DNA of 64,000 bases from a virus. Below are positions 17,690-26,126 of the stretch, in pieces. The DNA lies in IMG/VR virus record IMGVR_UViG_3300031857_024892, positions 1 through 64,000 of that record, one strand, 5' to 3'. The translations under genes and the position numbers were made by a program. Numbering within the stretch: the stretch's first letter is position 1; each line of letters begins with the position of its first letter. The notes beneath the pieces were generated by a model. The model did no database searches and was not told the DNA's origin. It saw nothing but the letters and a program-made list of their open reading frames with translations.

Positions 17690-20600
17690 TGCCTTATGAT
17701 TATAGAAGTACATTATCTAACTTGCAGGTTCAAGCACAGCGCAATAGAACAGCAGATACTGCAACTAATGCATTTTCTGATGCACAATCAGCAAGAGAAG
17801 AAGCAGGCAGCAGAGGAACAACAGCTGAAGACATTACAGCACGATTAGCGCAGCGAGGGCCGAGTTTTGGGTCGCCCGGACCGACAATAAATGATAGAGG
17901 AACAGCCGCAGGCGCGCTTGCATCTCGATTGGGCCAGCGAGGGCCGAGTTTTGGGTCAAGGTCAACAACAGGCGCAGTGCGAGGCAGCGTGCAGCAGCGC
18001 CAGAACTATGGAAGCATGCTACAACAAATGCTTGAAGACGATCAAGATTATAACTTGCTAGATGCTTCATCGCGTGATGTTTACCTCACCGCCTCACATG
18101 GATTGACGTCACAGTATCCAGCAATTCTATTGACGACACCTAGAACGGCTAAAGTTGTAGATGTAGGCTCTGGATTGACAACAACACCGTTCATTATTGA
18201 TCTCAATAATGAAGTCAAGAAGACAGTTGAGAGTGACGTCAAAGCAGCACTTGATCAAAACACGGCATTACTGCAGCTTACAACTACCCAATATGATCAG
18301 AATGTGCAGATTGCAAGGCAATATTCAGATCTATGCTTACAAACTGCAATTTCGAAAGATAAGCTGATCAGGCTTCTAAATATTGCAAATGTTGACACAA
18401 ATCAGAATTCTTACTTTAGATCGTTTAATTTAATTGGAGAACGTTACGACTATCTAAGAAGTGTAAGCAGCATTACAGATTATTTGAAGAACATAAATGA
18501 AGATTACAACATCAATGTGTTTGAAGTTGGTACAAATACACAATCAATTGCTCAAATACTGAAGACAGTATATTTTTATTTCTTATTTGGCGAGCTGTCT
18601 TTCACTGAAAATTATTCTTTAAACGGACCCTATGCAGCTGCTAAAGAAGGAATAGTAGATGGGTACTTGAGTGAATTTTATGTTAATCAGATTAGAAATC
18701 TTAGAAAAATTGTACCTGAAATCGTGTCAATTGATGACACAAACGTTAGATCAGTTCAGCTGTATGATAATGGCAGCCCAATATTTGGATTTGAACCATT
18801 CAAGAATGCAGACAAAATTACAAGCCTTGTTCGCCTAATTCAGAGAGATTTAACAATTCATGGTTTAAGAAACGAGCAATTTGAAATAACGGGAAGTACA
18901 ACAGATGTTACAGCTCTAGATGTACTGGGAAATTACACATCGCTGTACACACAGATCAAGGATTATGAGCGCGCAACTTCTGAAGATCGTGATGTTGTGT
19001 CAATTGGATATAGAAATATTAATGAGATCTTAGAGACATCTGATGCCGTAGTAGGTTTTCGGTCAGAAACAAGAGCCTCGTCATCACAGAGATTTCGTGA
19101 TGCTCTCGTTACCGTCGACTCGGGTGGAATTGGATATGGTAAATTTGATGTTGTCAAAGGTATTGATTACTTAATCTACGACGATCTTTCAAGATCAAAC
19201 TCATCACTAGAATTTTCTAATCTCTTGAATTCATCAGAACAGTATGATCTTTACGCAAGACAGATCAACGATCTTGTTTTTAACACGATAGTGCAGAACC
19301 AGAGCGCAATTGTTGACAAGATAAAAGATTACTTTTTAAGTTTTATACGAGGATCAGAGATCAATACAGATGAAATAAGCAGCAGTGGAAGTGCATTCAG
19401 AATTGCATGCTTTGTCATGGCTGCAAATGATGATAAAACTATGACGCGCCTTTTTAGACTGATATGTGCACTTGATAAGAAGATAAATGATGATGATTTA
19501 AATCAAGAAGAAATAAGCGCTGCGCGCCTAAAATTGGCTGATGATATTTTTAGTAAAAGAAATGCTGAAACTGGTGACGGAAATGTCACAATTCTAGGTG
19601 CACAAGCAGAGCGTGTCATACAAAGCGTAAATTACTCAACAGTGTTCTCTTACATGCAAGATGATGACTCGTCATTTCAAACATTTCACAATGTTGTTAG
19701 AGAAACAGAAAGAGTTTTGATTGATGACATAGGAAACTTTCAAAGGTTTTTTGATGCAAGGACATCTTTTGGTTTGACACTTACTAGAGATGCACGTGCA
19801 TTTGTCATTTTAAATCTCTTCTTAAGCATCTTTAGAGAGATGAATATAACTGTTGATTACTCACCCACTGATCAAAAAATGACTGTCAAGTACTATCCAG
19901 ATCAATTTAAAGCACTAAAACTTTCTATAGAGAATGCCGAACTATCACCTTCTGATTTAGATACAACTATCAATCAATATCTGGCAAATTCAACCGATTT
20001 TGTCAATAGCAATAGAGTTCAAAAATTCAAGGATAGTGTCCGGTACTTACAGAGCACCTACTTCAATTCAATAGTTCAAAAGATCAACCAGCAAAATCAA
20101 GTTTGTCTCGATCTAGTAAATCTTTTGGTCAATCATGCGCAACAGATCAAAAATCAGGCTCAAGATTTCAAGACAAAAGTTGAAAATGTCGCGCGCCTGC
20201 AACGATCTAATCAGCTCCAGAGCACTGAGTCGCTTCTCAACGCTATTCAATCAGAGCAAGCTTTTCTTAAGAGAAATATTGTTGATCGATACACAAACCT
20301 CTTACGAGGTGCAGCTTATCTTCCAACTGCGATAGATCACAATGTGGGTCAAGCATTGAATACAAAGACAGCGGTCGCAACTCATCCAGATTTGAACGAC
20401 CCAATTAGCGACATAGTGACTAGACAGTTCCTAGTAGCTGTTGGGTTGCCAACGGGCCTAATGGAGACACTAAGATATCAAAATACTGTGTCAACATCAG
20501 AGCACCTTTATAGCATTGATCTAGTATTTAAGAACATCCAGGTTACACAGGATGAAGAAGATACACGTACACTTGAGTCGTTTGTGACAAAAGGGTACAC

Positions 20601-21366
20601 ATTTTCAACACGTGTCTTTATTAATGAGGGCGCGCAGCAAACAGGTGGAGCTGACACTAGAGCAAGTGAACTAAAAAATTACAGTCAGATTTATGGTGCT
20701 ACAAAGTACAAAATTATTGATGATGCAGGAAACTATCGTGATATCTCAATTACTGACCTTGAGAGCATCCTGGGAGATAGTAAAATTGTCAATAACCATC
20801 TCATGAGCCATTATGCAAAGCTATTGTTGAAGACGACGGCAGGTATAACACTTGATGAGGAGGTTTTTGATCTCATCCCACAAGGTAGACGCTACCCAGA
20901 TGCTGCACAGGATGCTAATTACACGACAATAGTTGATCGAATTGCAGTCAACTATCCAGATACACCGGAAGGCCAGCTCAACAAGGAGCGTGTACTTCGC
21001 GATCTATCGAGGTCAATACAGCTTGCACCCGATCAGCACAAGACATCAATGATGGTGTCAAAGACGTTTGAAAGGATACATGTGATACCTGTCGACGTCA
21101 GTGAAGTTATTGAGCAACTCCAGATCAGCAGAGAAGACATTGCATTTTTAGATGTCGTTGCCAAGGTTCGTCTTGAAGCAAGTCAGCCACCCGTCTCATT
21201 TGAGGCAGCAACAACACGTAGAAGCTACTCAAATGCGCTCCAGAATGCTTTGACAACATTTGTGGAAACAGATGTTAGGTCACAAGGCATTGATAGTGTA
21301 GGAATAAATGCTGTCGTAGAGACAAGCAATCGATTTGGTGGACGCCTAGGAGGTAATAACAGATGA
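17689..21366 (+). CDS. Very large structural protein, unknown function
   Basis: 1225 residues from the ATG at 17689 (a GTG just before it at 17686 is possible). The first 120 residues are low-complexity and carry two copies of a QRGPSFGS motif 28 codons apart. The rest is helical with Asn/Asp-rich stretches, for example YLKNINEDYNINVFEVG and FLSIFREMNITVDYSPTDQK. The C-terminal 300 residues return to more balanced codon use. Codons at about 18400-20300 are strongly A/T-ending, unlike both ends of the gene. No domain is recognised. It sits between FN3-like proteins in the baseplate/fibre block. The end overlaps the next start (ATGA). Confidence 0.55.
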   Translation: MPYDYRSTLSNLQVQAQRNRTADTATNAFSDAQSAREEAGSRGTTAEDITARLAQRGPSFGSPGPTINDRGTAAGALASRLGQRGPSFGSRSTTGAVRGSVQQRQNYGSMLQQMLEDDQDYNLLDASSRDVYLTASHGLTSQYPAILLTTPRTAKVVDVGSGLTTTPFIIDLNNEVKKTVESDVKAALDQNTALLQLTTTQYDQNVQIARQYSDLCLQTAISKDKLIRLLNIANVDTNQNSYFRSFNLIGERYDYLRSVSSITDYLKNINEDYNINVFEVGTNTQSIAQILKTVYFYFLFGELSFTENYSLNGPYAAAKEGIVDGYLSEFYVNQIRNLRKIVPEIVSIDDTNVRSVQLYDNGSPIFGFEPFKNADKITSLVRLIQRDLTIHGLRNEQFEITGSTTDVTALDVLGNYTSLYTQIKDYERATSEDRDVVSIGYRNINEILETSDAVVGFRSETRASSSQRFRDALVTVDSGGIGYGKFDVVKGIDYLIYDDLSRSNSSLEFSNLLNSSEQYDLYARQINDLVFNTIVQNQSAIVDKIKDYFLSFIRGSEINTDEISSSGSAFRIACFVMAANDDKTMTRLFRLICALDKKINDDDLNQEEISAARLKLADDIFSKRNAETGDGNVTILGAQAERVIQSVNYSTVFSYMQDDDSSFQTFHNVVRETERVLIDDIGNFQRFFDARTSFGLTLTRDARAFVILNLFLSIFREMNITVDYSPTDQKMTVKYYPDQFKALKLSIENAELSPSDLDTTINQYLANSTDFVNSNRVQKFKDSVRYLQSTYFNSIVQKINQQNQVCLDLVNLLVNHAQQIKNQAQDFKTKVENVARLQRSNQLQSTESLLNAIQSEQAFLKRNIVDRYTNLLRGAAYLPTAIDHNVGQALNTKTAVATHPDLNDPISDIVTRQFLVAVGLPTGLMETLRYQNTVSTSEHLYSIDLVFKNIQVTQDEEDTRTLESFVTKGYTFSTRVFINEGAQQTGGADTRASELKNYSQIYGATKYKIIDDAGNYRDISITDLESILGDSKIVNNHLMSHYAKLLLKTTAGITLDEEVFDLIPQGRRYPDAAQDANYTTIVDRIAVNYPDTPEGQLNKERVLRDLSRSIQLAPDQHKTSMMVSKTFERIHVIPVDVSEVIEQLQISREDIAFLDVVAKVRLEASQPPVSFEAATTRRSYSNALQNALTTFVETDVRSQGIDSVGINAVVETSNRFGGRLGGNNR
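17851..17957 (+). repeat. Two perfect 23-bp direct repeats, 84 bp apart
   Basis: The 23 bases at 17851-17873 recur identically at 17935-17957. The spacing is 84 bp, so both copies are read in the same frame and encode QRGPSFGS. The flanking codons (ARLAQRG and SRLGQRG) show that a somewhat longer unit was duplicated and then drifted. It lies in the flexible N-terminal region of the gene at 17689. Confidence 0.9.
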
Positions 21367-23183
21367 CCGAGACAGTCATATCAAAACCTGCTTTGTTAGT
21401 TGATCTTCCCGAAGTCAGCAGCATAGAAGCAAAGTTCGTCTACAACTTTTTTACGTCCGATGAGCGTACTAACGAGACGTCTAATGTGTACGGTAGCGTC
21501 GGTTTTACATCGACCGACGTTGATCTAACAACATCAACGTATACAGATAATATCGGTACATCGAACATACAAAATGAAACACTCAGAGCGTTTTATGGAC
21601 GCAACGCTGTCTATCCCAGATTTAACAGAATAACCATCACAAAGCCTCCTGTCGCAATTGATAGAAACTTATCAATTAGTAGAACAGATATAAAGGGAAA
21701 TGTTGCTCGAGAAGCTGCGCTTAATGTGTTTGGAAGAGTAGGTGTCAGCATTATTGACACAACGCTGGACAAGACAATTTACCGTATCCTGTCAGGGTCA
21801 ATCACTGCTCTCCAAGATCAAGAAACTAGCAGCGCATCAAGAAGAATTCTTGATGCCGTCGTGAATAGCATACAGCCCGACGGATACAGATACGCAGTGT
21901 CTGATATGCGTCAAATCAAAGTTAGTGCTGTTGAAGAGACACTACGTGGGCTTGAGTTTGGCTTTTCTTTTCTACCTACTGTTGCAGGAACAGTTGCAGA
22001 TGCCAGCCTAAGCTCACCGAAGAATGTTTATGCAGATGAGATCTCTAGTACACAAACGGAATTGAATGAAGTGGAAGATCAATCTGTTGCTGGGAGCAGG
22101 CCATACGTTCTCAGAACATCTGACTATGAAGCAGATTTTAATTTTATTGATGATGCTGTCATTGTCTCACCGACACTCAAGAATAATTTAATCGGCTACA
22201 TCATTCAAAAGTTTGGCACACGTGACGATGGAACAGTCGACATCTTTAGTGAGAAGCTTGATCTCAATCCAAATACAACTTCGTTCATCGATCCTGAGAT
22301 CGCATACGGAAGAAGTTACAAGTACAGAGTGATCTCTCTGTATGCATGTCAGTTTCAGATGAACCAGCAAGTGACAACAGCATTTGGAACCGAAGAAGAT
22401 AAAGTTGTGACCAGGTATGCCCTGTTTGCATCAAGAGGATCAGATGCATCCGTCGTCTGCGAAGAGTACATTGCACCTCCTCCACCCGTTGATCTCGCAT
22501 TTAGATATCGAGCTGACAATACAGGCTTAAACATTACGTGGAATTTTCCCATCAACTTGCAAGCTGACATTAAGAAAATTCAAGTTTTTCGGAGAAGCTC
22601 GACTTCTGAGCCATTTCAGTTACTTAGAATGTACGATTTTGACGACTCAGTTGTCAAGACACCAGATCCAGAGCGTGTACCAGAACGCCTGATAACACGT
22701 AGCTTGCTACCCACTACGCTGCACAGAGACACAGAGTTCACTAAGAACAGTAGGTTCATCTATGCAGTGTGTGCCATCGACGCGCACGGCTACACGTCTA
22801 ACTACTCAGTGCAGCTTGAAGCATCTTACGATAGATACCGCAATAGGATTAACACGCGTGTCATCTCTAGATCCGATGCGCCTAAGCCATACCCTAACAT
22901 TTTTCTTAACCGTGACACATTTGTCGATACCATGAAGATGTCAGGCTACACACGCCTCAACATTTATTTTGATCCTGAGTACATCAGCATCACAGATGCA
23001 ACTGGCGATGATCAAGAGCACGTTGTCTTCAACAATAATCGCGGCGATGATAACAGTTATAAACTACTTGTTGTTAATACTGACTTCCAGCAGAGCCAAA
23101 CGCTTGATATTAAGATCAACGATAGTTATGTTGAACCTCCAGTTATCACGCCTTCGACAGCCCGTGTCTTTAGGCCCACGTAA
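21363..23183 (+). CDS. Structural protein with FN3-like domain
   Basis: 606 residues. Residues about 370-490 form a probable FN3-like domain that follows a proline-rich hinge (APPPPVDLAFRYR): NTGLNITWNFPINLQADIKK, IQVFRRSSTSEPFQLLRMYD, RFIYAVCAIDAHGYTSNYS. Another beta domain precedes it (SFIDPEIAYGRSYKYRVISL). No enzyme motif is present. The start overlaps the previous stop (ATGA). After it comes a 49-base AT-rich gap containing two ATATTTA elements, the longest gap in this part of the operon. Confidence 0.55.
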   Translation: MTETVISKPALLVDLPEVSSIEAKFVYNFFTSDERTNETSNVYGSVGFTSTDVDLTTSTYTDNIGTSNIQNETLRAFYGRNAVYPRFNRITITKPPVAIDRNLSISRTDIKGNVAREAALNVFGRVGVSIIDTTLDKTIYRILSGSITALQDQETSSASRRILDAVVNSIQPDGYRYAVSDMRQIKVSAVEETLRGLEFGFSFLPTVAGTVADASLSSPKNVYADEISSTQTELNEVEDQSVAGSRPYVLRTSDYEADFNFIDDAVIVSPTLKNNLIGYIIQKFGTRDDGTVDIFSEKLDLNPNTTSFIDPEIAYGRSYKYRVISLYACQFQMNQQVTTAFGTEEDKVVTRYALFASRGSDASVVCEEYIAPPPPVDLAFRYRADNTGLNITWNFPINLQADIKKIQVFRRSSTSEPFQLLRMYDFDDSVVKTPDPERVPERLITRSLLPTTLHRDTEFTKNSRFIYAVCAIDAHGYTSNYSVQLEASYDRYRNRINTRVISRSDAPKPYPNIFLNRDTFVDTMKMSGYTRLNIYFDPEYISITDATGDDQEHVVFNNNRGDDNSYKLLVVNTDFQQSQTLDIKINDSYVEPPVITPSTARVFRPT

Positions 23184-23232
23184 TATTTAACTTATAACTT
23201 CAAGCAAAGAATATTTAGAAACAGGTGTACAA

Positions 23233-23937
23233 ATGGGTTTTCTCAATCAAACAACAAACAACATCATCGTTGACGCAGTTTTAACTGACCTGGGTCGACA
23301 GTTTCTCGCGAGAAATGATGGTAGTTTCAACATCGTTAAGTTCGCACTAGCTGACAATGAAGTTGACTACACGGTCATACAGCAGTACGGTCGTCTTGTT
23401 GGAAAAGACAAGATCGAGAAGAACACACCAGTGTTTGAAGCTTCAACTAATGCAAACATTGCGCTCAAGTACAAGCTGGTAAGCATCTCAAATCCTGCCT
23501 TGACATTGCTCCCATCCCTCACACTTGATTACGGATCAGCGATCGTTAATTCTAATGTCGTGTCGATCTCACGCCTCACACAGAACCCATCCCTCACGAT
23601 CACTGTTAAGCAGTCGATCACGCAAGGTAACTTTGTCTCACCTGAGCTCATTGATAATGCATTTGAAGTTCGAGTCAACGACCTTTTCCTAGGCCTCCAG
23701 AACCTCGTGCCCGACTCAGTTGATGCAAGCAACAATGCAACCTACCTTGTTGACAGGTCGTCAGCACTGTCAAGCGCAAGTGAAGCATCCGGACAGTTCA
23801 CGCTGCGCCTCAAGACATTCTCTCAGACACTGTTCGACACATACAAGTCAAGTGGCCTCAATGTTGTTAGAACATACGTTCGTATTACAGGCATCAACTC
23901 TGGTGCCGTCAAAGAATTTGAAGTAAGGATCAGCTAG
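23233..23937 (+). CDS. Structural protein with 'VLTxxGRxxLA' N-terminal module
   Basis: 234 residues. The N-terminus GFLNQTTNNIIVDAVLTDLG, then RQFLARNDGSFNIVKFALAD, matches the module at the start of the protein at 14258. The rest is beta-rich, with VVSISRLTQNPSLTITVKQ and a C-terminal NVVRTYVRITGINSGAVKEF. It is small and compact with no membrane segment and is probably a baseplate or fibre-attachment protein. An ATATTTA element ends 15 bases before the ATG, and GAAACAGG lies near the start. Confidence 0.55.
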   Translation: MGFLNQTTNNIIVDAVLTDLGRQFLARNDGSFNIVKFALADNEVDYTVIQQYGRLVGKDKIEKNTPVFEASTNANIALKYKLVSISNPALTLLPSLTLDYGSAIVNSNVVSISRLTQNPSLTITVKQSITQGNFVSPELIDNAFEVRVNDLFLGLQNLVPDSVDASNNATYLVDRSSALSSASEASGQFTLRLKTFSQTLFDTYKSSGLNVVRTYVRITGINSGAVKEFEVRIS

Positions 23938-23945
23938 GATAAAAA

Positions 23946-25139
23946 ATGCCCACATTTAAAGAGATAACTGCTGCAGATATCAAGACTAGCAGATCAGCGC
24001 TCAACCAGCTGGTCGACGTCATCCAGAACGACATCTCGAGCTCAGATACGCGCAAGAAGTATCAAGTGTTCGTCACAGGCGGTATAGGGCCTGGCGTCAC
24101 ATCGTCGCTGTTTCAGACAGTTTTCGACCAGGATTACACTCTTCAGACGGCAAATGAGGTGCTTGACCTAACAGTAGGCCTCTTCTCAGGTAGCTCAACA
24201 GTTGCTGGTAGCACAACTGGCGTCGATTCGGCAGGCAAGCTTCTTTTCCCATCACAGTCATTGATGATGAGAGAGAAGATCAACGTCTACCGACAGTTCG
24301 CACAGACACTGCTCGGTGATGCAGATGCTCAATTCTCGGCACCGTTCAGCAATCCTGCAACAACTGACTACATTGACGAGGCAATATTCGTCAACATCAA
24401 GCGCCTATTCGCACGTGACCGCGTCAAACCACAGACATTTGCGATGCAGTTCTACACGACTGGCGTCGTTGATAGTACAACGTCAGGTCAGCCTGCCTAT
24501 TCAAATATTGATAGAACATCAACGTCAGGATCAGCCATTTTGACAGATGCAGGACAAGGGACGCAGTTTGGTTTCGGTGGCCAAGTTGGCGATATTGCAT
24601 TCTCCACGCTGTCATCTAATGTCGTAGGTAATCTCTTCTACGATCAAGGCATCATAGTTCTAGACGCCAAGAAGGTTCTATCAGGGACGCAACATGTGTC
24701 GGGAACAATTGACGCTATGTCATCAGGCGGTACAGCAGTAATTGGAAGTGCAAGTGGAAATCCAAATGCCAAATTTATCCCTGATTTCTTTGTATCAGGA
24801 TCGATCGATGACATCGTTGACCATCTTGCATCCTGCAGATTTAGCTCTGGCTCTCTCACAGCGCTGACGTTCCAGAATGTCACCAACATCAATTCAACCT
24901 TGGTGTTCTGTCGTGCCACGTCGGATGAGTTCAACTACTCGTCAAATCCCACTTTCACTGACGCAGACGGTAATATCATTGTCATCGATGATCCTACGTC
25001 TGATCGAACATTCAGCTACATCACAACGGTGGGTCTCTACGATGCAAACGATAACTTGCTGGCAGTTGCCAAGATGAGTCGTCCAATCGAGAAGAATGAT
25101 GAGAAGGATTTGACATTTAGAGTAAGATTAGATTTTTAA
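23946..25139 (+). CDS. Structural protein sharing a C-terminal module with the protein at 26127
   Basis: 397 residues. The N-terminal 120 residues are helical (TFKEITAADIKTSRSALNQL). The C-terminal third has the sequence pattern VGNLFYDQG, EFNYSSNPTF, FSYITTVGLYDANDNLLAVA and LTFRVRLDF. The same order of motifs closes the 800-residue protein encoded at 26127, so the two proteins probably dock at the same kind of site or share a trimerisation or fold module. The middle is Ser/Thr/Gly-rich. Function is unknown beyond a virion component. The homing-endonuclease-like gene lies directly downstream. Confidence 0.6.
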   Translation: MPTFKEITAADIKTSRSALNQLVDVIQNDISSSDTRKKYQVFVTGGIGPGVTSSLFQTVFDQDYTLQTANEVLDLTVGLFSGSSTVAGSTTGVDSAGKLLFPSQSLMMREKINVYRQFAQTLLGDADAQFSAPFSNPATTDYIDEAIFVNIKRLFARDRVKPQTFAMQFYTTGVVDSTTSGQPAYSNIDRTSTSGSAILTDAGQGTQFGFGGQVGDIAFSTLSSNVVGNLFYDQGIIVLDAKKVLSGTQHVSGTIDAMSSGGTAVIGSASGNPNAKFIPDFFVSGSIDDIVDHLASCRFSSGSLTALTFQNVTNINSTLVFCRATSDEFNYSSNPTFTDADGNIIVIDDPTSDRTFSYITTVGLYDANDNLLAVAKMSRPIEKNDEKDLTFRVRLDF

Positions 25140-25167
25140 ATCTTTTTTGTCGTTCTTCTCTTTTAAA

Positions 25168-25198
25168 GTGCGCGTTATATTTAATCTATAGAGCGCAT
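25168..25198 (+). promoter_or_regulatory. Hairpin with promoter-like TATATTTA in its loop, before the endonuclease gene
   Basis: GTGCGC at 25168-25173 can pair with GCGCAT at 25193-25198 (five Watson-Crick pairs plus a G-T). The 19-base loop holds TATATTTA (25176-25183), similar to the phage's candidate late promoter, and the only purine-rich ribosome-binding candidate (AGAG) adjoins the right arm, just before the ATG at 25200. Long transcripts could therefore mask the start region while transcripts beginning inside the loop would not. The stem is short, so this is tentative. Confidence 0.35.
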
Positions 25199-25199
25199 C

Positions 25200-26102
25200 A
25201 TGACGAAATTTGCACCAGTTCAAGTCACCTGCCAGTTCTGCCAAAAGATCTGGCAGGTTCCCTATAGATCGAGAAGCTCAAAATATTGCTCAAAAGCTTG
25301 CTCCAACTCCGGAACAAAACGCCAACGCGTCACGAAGACGTGCGAGCACTGCGGCACGGAATTTGATGTCATAAAGTTTAGAGCAGAAGATGCTAGATTT
25401 TGCACACAGAAATGTGCTTACGATCATCTTTATCAGAGACCTGATGGGCCTATAATCATTTCTTGCGAAGGCTGCGGAAGCAATTTTGAGACGACGTTTA
25501 TCAATAGAGCTCGACGATTTTGCTCTAAATCATGCGCAAATTTAGGTGAAAGAAATGCATTCTATCATTGTAGAGGTGCAGCAAATCACAGGTTTGGAAA
25601 ACCTGCTTGGAACAGCGGATTGACAGCTTATACAGACGATCGTGTCAAAAGAAATTCTGAAAAAGTATCAGATGCCATCTCTCAAAAGATTGTCGACGGT
25701 CTTTGGACACATACGGGCTTTAAGACAGAGTGGTACGTATCTAAGAAAGCAGGCAGAATTTTTCTGCGGTCATCTTACGAAAGTGTTTTTGCAAGGCAAC
25801 TTGATAATGACAACGATGTAGTAACATTTACATCCGAACCATTAAAGATACCCTACACACATGATGAAAGACGAAAGAACTACATTCCAGATTTCTTAGT
25901 AGAATATCGCGATGGTAAAAAAGAGATTATTGAAGTGAAACCTTGCACTCTGGTTTCATCTGATGAAGTGTCTGTAAAGACAAGTGCAGCAATAAAATTT
26001 TGCAATGACCTGGGAATTAGCTACAGGATCGTAACCGAAGCCGATTTAGGATTGACGCACGCTCGAGGCGATGAATTTAAGGATAATAAAACATGTTTAT
26101 AG
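25200..26102 (+). CDS. Free-standing homing-endonuclease-like protein: three zinc ribbons plus PD-(D/E)XK nuclease
   Basis: 300 residues. Three C-x2-C...C-x3-C zinc modules come first (C11/C14/C30/C34, C48/C51/C68/C72, C89/C92/C108/C112), then a NUMOD3-like DNA-binding patch (HRFGKPAWNSGLTAYTDDRV, about 130-149). The C-terminal nuclease reads SSYESVFARQLDND (E194), YIPDFLVEY (D231) and EIIEVKP (E245, K247), which is the PD-(D/E)XK pattern seen in TnsA-like and related nucleases. This architecture fits a mobile homing nuclease that cuts a phage genome lacking it and spreads by recombination. It is the only gene of this kind in the structural block, has its own leader, and sits between two genes that share a C-terminal module. 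Confidence 0.75.
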   Translation: MTKFAPVQVTCQFCQKIWQVPYRSRSSKYCSKACSNSGTKRQRVTKTCEHCGTEFDVIKFRAEDARFCTQKCAYDHLYQRPDGPIIISCEGCGSNFETTFINRARRFCSKSCANLGERNAFYHCRGAANHRFGKPAWNSGLTAYTDDRVKRNSEKVSDAISQKIVDGLWTHTGFKTEWYVSKKAGRIFLRSSYESVFARQLDNDNDVVTFTSEPLKIPYTHDERRKNYIPDFLVEYRDGKKEIIEVKPCTLVSSDEVSVKTSAAIKFCNDLGISYRIVTEADLGLTHARGDEFKDNKTCL

Positions 26103-26126
26103 TTATAAAGGTAAAAAGAGGGGTAC

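Noticed and set aside
17851-17957. Short direct repeats considered as a CRISPR remnant or recombination site
   Set aside because: Only two copies, in frame, encoding the same peptide; best explained as duplication in a flexible coding region.
23116-23124. GATAGTTA inside the structural gene at 21363, and GATAATTA at 1115-1122
   Set aside because: Both lie in coding sequence and farther (over 30 bases) from the next start codon than the six listed sites; a few chance matches are expected in 64 kb.
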